Shown here piece by piece: positions 58,618-64,000 of a stretch of DNA of 64,000 nucleotides. A program made the position numbers and the translations under genes. The first letter of the stretch is position 1. The number at the start of each line of letters is the position of its first letter. The notes under the pieces were generated by a model, which searched no databases, was not told the DNA's origin, and saw only the letters and a program-made list of their open reading frames with translations. The stretch is from Vespa crabro (lineage: Eukaryota; Arthropoda; Insecta; Hymenoptera; Vespidae): positions 8,106,557-8,170,556 of the forward strand of contig NC_060961.1 of assembly GCF_910589235.1 (NCBI RefSeq), written 5' to 3'.

Positions 58618-60686
58618 ATGAGGATACTGTGGTTGTTCGGTTTCTTTGTCATCTTGATGGAACGAACTAGTATGTGAATGATAAAGTTTTAGTACTATAT
58701 ATATAAATTTGTCGTAAAAGTGTGATTTATTTATTGTCTCTTCTCTAACTCGTACTATATCGTTACATAATGTGATTTTGGGAAAATGAACAAAAAAAAA
58801 AGAAAATGTTGGAATTTATGAATTTAACAAAAGAAAAAAAAGATGTGTAAAATTTCATCTTTCTTTCTTTATTTTTTTTTATTTTTATTTTATTTTATTC
58901 TATTTTATTTTTTTTATTAATATTTATATACATTTTATATTCAAATATGTAGATGCCACTGAGAAGAGGTCATTTTCCGTGCATGAATGTAAGTCCATCG
59001 AGAATACGTCGATGATGATGAAATTGAAGAGACATCTTTTTTGTGATTATGATACCACCGTTCGACCAACTACCAATCATCAAGTGGTCACTAATGTTAC
59101 AGTGAAGCTTATGCCAAAGTTATTGGAATTCGTAAGATTTTTGTGAAAATTAGAATTAAAATAGAATAATTAAAAAAAATTTTTTTTTATTCATCTTTAT
59201 TTTATTATACAGGATGATTGGACCAGCACAATGACCCTTCATAGCTGGATGAGCCTCGTAAGTAAGATACCATACCATTTCTTGTCCTTTGCAAATATTT
59301 ATATGCGTGTTTTGACATTACTCCATTTTTATTGTTAATAGAATTGGAAGGATGAACATCTTAATTGGAATCCTAGCTATTTTGATGGAATTTCTACTGT
59401 CCATGTAAATAGCGATGAAATATGGGTACCAGATTTATCAGTTTATAATTCGTAAGTGAAAAATAGTCTAAAGAAAATTTTACTTTATTTTGTATATTAT
59501 TATTTCACTATATAATTTCATTTTATTAGTCAAATAATTTATGTTGCAGAGGTGATATGTCATTAGAACAGAATGGCGTTCCTTCAACCAAATGTTTGAT
59601 CATTAATACGGGCTCGGTTATCTGTATACCGGCGTTGAGTTACGTGACCAGATGTATTACGGATTTTACCTTTTGGCCTTACGATAAGCATGAATGTCGT
59701 ATCAGATTTGGTTCCTGGTCGCATACTGGAGAAGAAATCAATTTTCACCTTGACAAGAAAGGAGTACATTTCTTTTGTTCGATTTAGAAATTTCGAAAAT
59801 ATGATTTTTTTTATAGAAAAATTATTTAAATAATTATTAATTACATAGTATGAGATGGAGGGTTATGCAAATAACACGGAATGGAGTTTGAAGATTTTGA
59901 ATGCTGAAAAGATCGTGAAAAAATTCGAGTGTTGTCCTAATGATACCTTCCCTATACTTATTTATACATTTTCTGTCGAAAGACAACCGGGATTGGTACA
60001 TGTTACTTTTGTTACGCCCGCTATAGGTTAGTTGATTTTAATTATGTCAAGAGAAATCTCGTTTAAATTACTTTTTTGATCATTAAATGATTTTTCTATA
60101 AAAGCGATAGCACTGCTAACGTTGACGGTTCTATGGTTGGATTCAGGATCGACAGAAAGAATAGCGATGGCCAGCATGAATTTCATTTGTCACTTACTTT
60201 GCATTTTTGATTTGCACTGGCAATTGCCCCATAATGGTGAGAATGTACCACACATATGTAAGTATCCAATAGATTTATAATTTATTCACGAATATTTGAT
60301 AATTTAATGATAGGATGTTGACAATTTCAGTATTGTTTTATCGGGATTCTCTCGCGTTGGCTGCATTTGCTTTGATATTAACAGCATTGCTAAGAAAATT
60401 ACAAAATATGAATATGGAGACACCGAGTTGGATCTCGTCCACGATCTCCTTCGTTTTGAATAACAGAGCAGGACGTTTTTTGATCCTTACTGATGATGAA
60501 TCAAAAGCTTCGACCACTAGTATATTGAACAATGAAACGGATGAAAATTCAGATTTATCGAAAGTAAATGGCAGGAAGAAGGAATCATCTTGGAGACATT
60601 TCGCTGCGATCATCGAATGGTTATCTTTCATAGCCGTTGCCTTGACCTACGTGATCATTTTTACAATTCTTGTACCTTCCGATTAG
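58618..60686 (+). CDS. Divergent nicotinic acetylcholine receptor subunit, alpha-like, 428 aa, 8 exons
   Basis: Cys-loop ligand-gated channel subunit of the insect divergent class. Exons: 58618-58669, 58953-59131, 59213-59257, 59342-59451, 59550-59763, 59849-60026, 60105-60257, 60331-60686; 429 codons. A signal peptide (MRILWLFGFFVILMERT) precedes the ligand-binding domain: LKRHLFCDYDTTVRPT, loop D LHSWMSLNW, WKDEHLNWNP, loop A WVPDLSVYN, Cys-loop CITDFTFWPYDKHEC (13 residues between Cys), loop B FGSWSH and a loop C with vicinal cysteines (FECCPND), the alpha hallmark, though Tyr before CC is replaced by Phe-Glu. M1 is IALLTLTVLWL; M2 (STERIAMASMNFICHLLCIF) is far from the canonical GEKVTLxISxLLSLTVFLLL; M3 and M4 (WLSFIAVALTYVIIFTILV) follow, with a short 65-residue loop between. 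It resembles bee alpha9-like subunits, but I do not fix orthology. Confidence 0.9.
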
Positions 60687-61311
60687 AAAAAGTTTTGTAA
60701 AAATAATATTTTTTTCTTTGCTTCTTTTTTTGCTTTAATTTCTTTTTTAACGACTATCAAAAAAAAAAAAAGAAAATTTTTAATTAAGAGAACCTGTACA
60801 TAAGACATATTCATCGAATATCTTACGAGTAAAAATACATATACATATATCCTGAAATTTTACTTATCATTTATAGTATGTATGTACATTGAATAAACTA
60901 TAAAAAAATCTTCAAGCTTTTAGTTATTATAAAATAGACTCTTTTCGTTGGAAACCTTTCAATGTTCTATATGATAAAAATATAGAAAGTCAAATTAAAA
61001 TAATAATAATAATTAATACTTATATATAACGCATGACAATAGTTTAATGAAATTTTCGACATAGAGATTTTTTTGTATGAAAATTATTTGGATTTAATTA
61101 GATTTAATTAATTGGAATTAAGTATATTCCTCAATAAAGTAGTGATATATACATAAATCTTTTAAAATGATAAGAAATATGATTTCTGGTGGGCGGTCTT
61201 TAATGTCTGCAGTTTTATATTACATTGGGCGTACTGACGTTTAACATACAGTTTGAAATAGTTAACAACGGACGTATTTAATTGTCATTCGTGATCTTCG
61301 AAAAAGTCAGC
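60687..61311. other. Spacer between the two receptor-like genes
   Basis: AT-rich with T-runs; it must hold the 3' UTR of subunit 1 and the promoter of subunit 2. A less AT-rich patch at 61185-61260 is the best promoter candidate. No exon seen. Confidence 0.6.
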
Positions 61312-63246
61312 ATGATTTTATTCGTTCTATCATTAATTGGATATGTTACTCTTTCCGATACATTCTTCATTTTCAATAATTACGAGGTACCGGAAAATTT
61401 AGGATGTAATGAAATCGAAAGCAAGTCTACTGTTCTTCAGCTAAAAAGACATCTTTTCTGCGAATACATTAAAAGTATCAGACCGGTGTCAAATCATAGA
61501 ACGACGACAAACATCGAATTCGGAATAATTCCGAAATTTATCAATGTTGTAAGTGTCATCTAATGTTTCTCATAAAATTTTTTCATAAATTGCGAAATAT
61601 ATTTTTTTTTATTCTTTTCTTTTTTCAGGAAGACGACGAAAATGTCATGGAACTGCATTGTTGGACAATACTCGTAAGTAAAATAATATTTATACGTGTT
61701 TTCATTTTTTATGTTGGTTTTAATATGGTTCTTTAATTTGTATGTAAGATGTGGGAGGATGGCCATCTCACTTGGGAACCATCACAATATAACGATGTCA
61801 ACTTCCTTCACGTAAAAAGTAACGAATTATGGATATCGGATATCATGATGCATAACTCGTAGGTTGATAAATATACATATGTCGGTTATATTGTCTTAGA
61901 ATGTGTTTATTTATTCATTTTTTTCTCATTTTATCTTTTTTCTTTATTTCGCATATAGTGGATCCCATGAAAACGAAATACCATTTACAAATTGTTGGTT
62001 ATCCAACACAGGTAAAGTCAAATGTGTAGCAACTACTAAATATATAGTAAAATGTCTTAGGGATTATACCTGGTGGCCTTACGACTTTCAAAATTGTACG
62101 ATTCAAATTGGTTCATGGTCCTACTCCGATGAGGAACTCCAGTTTGTTCTTATAAATACCGGGGTACGAAATATTTATGAACAATGTGAATTTTTATATT
62201 AATATTATATTTGCATTTTTTCTTTTGTTATTATATTTTATAGATTATTATGAACGAATTTCAAAAAAATTTGGAATGGGAAATAGTACGATCTTACGTT
62301 ATTACACACACGGAATCTTACAAATTTGGCTTTGACCTAACTTCTGCAATGATATCTTTTCATTTCATTTTACGACGACATTTTAACGCTATACACGCTA
62401 CTTATTTGTCATCAATTATCAGTACGTAAAATTTTTTAATATTATTATTAAGTTAATATATAATTTATAAAGACGATAAAGAATTATATATAAATACACA
62501 TGTGTATCGCGAACATTAGTATGAAGTTTGAAAGAGTGGAAAGGAAGATGGCGATACAAGCGCCATAGCGGTAAAAAAAGCGAATTTGATTTACATTAAG
62601 AGATACCTTATTTCTTTATTTATATTTTTAGTATTAATAATAATGACATTGACGACTTTATGGCTGAATCCAAAATCTACCGAACGAATGATACTTGCAA
62701 ATTTAAATTTTCTATGTCATTTGTTGTTCTTAGAAGAATTCTATTGGCAAATACATGGAAGTGGTGGCGATTCTACGATGTTGAGTGAGTAGTTTTATAA
62801 TGATTTATAAAAAAATCTTTTTTATAATGAACAAATTTATCGATAATCTCATTTTTTTTTTACTTTTTACAGTGAAATTCTTCATGAAGTCACTCGCTCT
62901 AGCCTGTTTTACTCTTATTATAACTAGTATTTTACGTCATTTATTAGAATTAAGAACAGAGACTCCAACATGGATCGCAACAAAAATCTCTACCATTGTA
63001 AAAAGTAAAATAGGACGGATTCTTCTTGTAAGTATTTTAGATCCTAAAGCATCTGCAGAATTGGAAACTGAAGCTGAAGATAATGCTAATCTTGTAATTT
63101 CAAAGAAAAATGAAGTAACTTGGAAACATGTTGTGATGCTTATTAGTTGGATCAATTTTCTTTGCATTCTTTTTATTTACATCATTTTGATTAGTATATA
63201 CTTTCCAACTCAATCTTCTGGATATTCTTATAACTTCAATACTTAA
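61312..63246 (+). CDS. Divergent nicotinic acetylcholine receptor subunit, non-alpha type, 433 aa, 7 exons
   Basis: Tandem paralogue of the preceding gene. Exons: 61312-61548, 61629-61673, 61749-61858, 61959-62163, 62244-62421, 62632-62784, 62873-63246; 434 codons. The first ATG in frame is at 61312 (MILFVLSLIGYVTLSDTFFI, signal peptide). The ligand domain shows LKRHLFCEYIKSIRPVSNH, loop D LHCWTIL, WEDGHLTWEP, loop A WISDIMMHN, Cys-loop CLRDYTWWPYDFQNC and loop B IGSWSY. Loop C (HTESYKFGFDL) has no vicinal cysteines, so it is a non-alpha (beta-like) subunit. Four consecutive internal exons match the neighbour in length (45, 110, 178, 153 nt) and phase. M2 is STERMILANLNFLCHLLFLE, again far from canonical. 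M4 is ISWINFLCILFIYIILISIY. Only the first two exons of the neighbour are fused here. It may be the counterpart of bee beta2, but that is unproven. Confidence 0.9.
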
Positions 63247-64000
63247 AATCTTTCTTAAGATAATTATTTTCTTATAAATGGTATATATGAACTATAAGCT
63301 TAACTTTGACTGTGATTTAATCTGTTAATAAAGCTATTATAAAAATATTAATAACGCTATTATATTGTATAATCTTGAGAGTTAATAATATATTAAATTA
63401 TGAAAAAATATCTTCTCTTATTTTAATTGAAGGTTTTGTAACAATAAAAATGTTTAGTTATAAATACATTTATTTTGGAAAACATGTCAGATCTGAATAA
63501 TTTTAACATTCATGTATTCATTCTCACGATACTCATACAATGATCGCTACAAAAAATGCTCGTCGATATACTTATATACTTTATTTCATGAATATAACAA
63601 ATCACGAAGTCAATAAGAAATATTAAATTTTGTATATTGAGTATCATTGGGCATATCTTATGATAGAACAATTTTTTAATTTATGATCATGTTAAATAAT
63701 AAATTTTATTATTATATATAATTATAATTTTCAAATAGAATGAGAAGGCCTATAGTAAGAAATTGTCCTCAGTTCATTTGATTTTTTGTTAAATGACGTT
63801 TTTCTTTTTAACAATGATTTTTCTTACACTATTTACACTCGCAAATTGAGCAATAATATTATTGGAAGGAGATAACTTACTTGCTAAATGTGAATGTTAT
63901 TTGAATGCATTCTCATATACAAATATCAATGTGATCTTATGGAAACATTCTTCTTCTAAAGAATAATGGAAACATGTACAAATTTCTTCATTATATTATT
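63247..64000. other. Non-coding right flank
   Basis: 3' UTR of the second receptor subunit (AATAAAGC near 63330, AATAAAAATG near 63444) and AT-rich sequence to the window edge. No gene visible. Confidence 0.6.

Noticed and set aside
61282..61311. Upstream extension of the second receptor subunit
   Set aside because: It starts at TTG; the first ATG with a signal peptide is at 61312.
1..64000. tRNA or rRNA genes
   Set aside because: I found no cloverleaf with matching A and B boxes, nor conserved rRNA segments.

Overview
This is a nuclear window from an insect. It is AT-rich and full of TA, CT and TTA microsatellites. Genes are split by introns with GT..AG borders, and every multi-exon model below keeps its frame across all junctions. 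Gene content (a vitellogenin/lipophorin-type receptor with FDNPVY tail and a tandem pair of divergent Cys-loop acetylcholine receptor subunits) fits Insecta. I favour Hymenoptera because divergent nicotinic subunits of this kind are known from bees and wasps, but that is an inference. There are no bacterial operons, CRISPR arrays or tRNA genes that I can support.

Layout: 1-8.9 kb is non-coding, with microsatellites, a duplicated block near the left edge, a perfect hairpin and a GC-richer promoter-like zone. 9.4-17.5 kb (+) is a 12-exon lipophorin receptor of 908 aa with eight LDLa repeats. 20.4-22.4 kb (-) is NPRL3, a GATOR1 subunit. 22.4-30 kb is a gene-poor repeat island: degenerate satellite-like units, a 10-bp minisatellite, a deleted mariner element, dispersed direct repeats and a foldback element. 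From 30 kb on, genes are dense: an unrecognised proline-rich single-pass membrane protein (-), PLEKHJ1 (-), a SENP1/Ulp1-type SUMO protease (+), TBCB (+), PLRG1 (-), cytosolic seryl-tRNA synthetase (-), an unrecognised 199-aa membrane protein (-), ribosomal protein SA (-), ribophorin I (+), TATDN1 (+), TMEM214 (-) with an opposite-strand ORF inside one intron, and two tandem nicotinic-receptor-like subunits (+).

Most genes of the 30-58 kb block are single-copy housekeeping genes: translation (RpSA, SerRS), ER protein maturation (RPN1, TMEM214), splicing (PLRG1), tubulin folding (TBCB), SUMO removal, and nutrient signalling (NPRL3). They do not form a pathway; close spacing, divergent pairs (PLEKHJ1/SENP, RpSA/RPN1, TMEM214/receptor 1) and convergent pairs (LpR/NPRL3, TBCB/PLRG1, TATDN1/TMEM214) suggest shared promoters and overlapping 3' UTRs. 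The items most worth a second look are the two unrecognised membrane proteins, the nested ORF, the alpha-like/beta-like receptor pair with identical exon structure, and the structured repeats of the 22-30 kb island.
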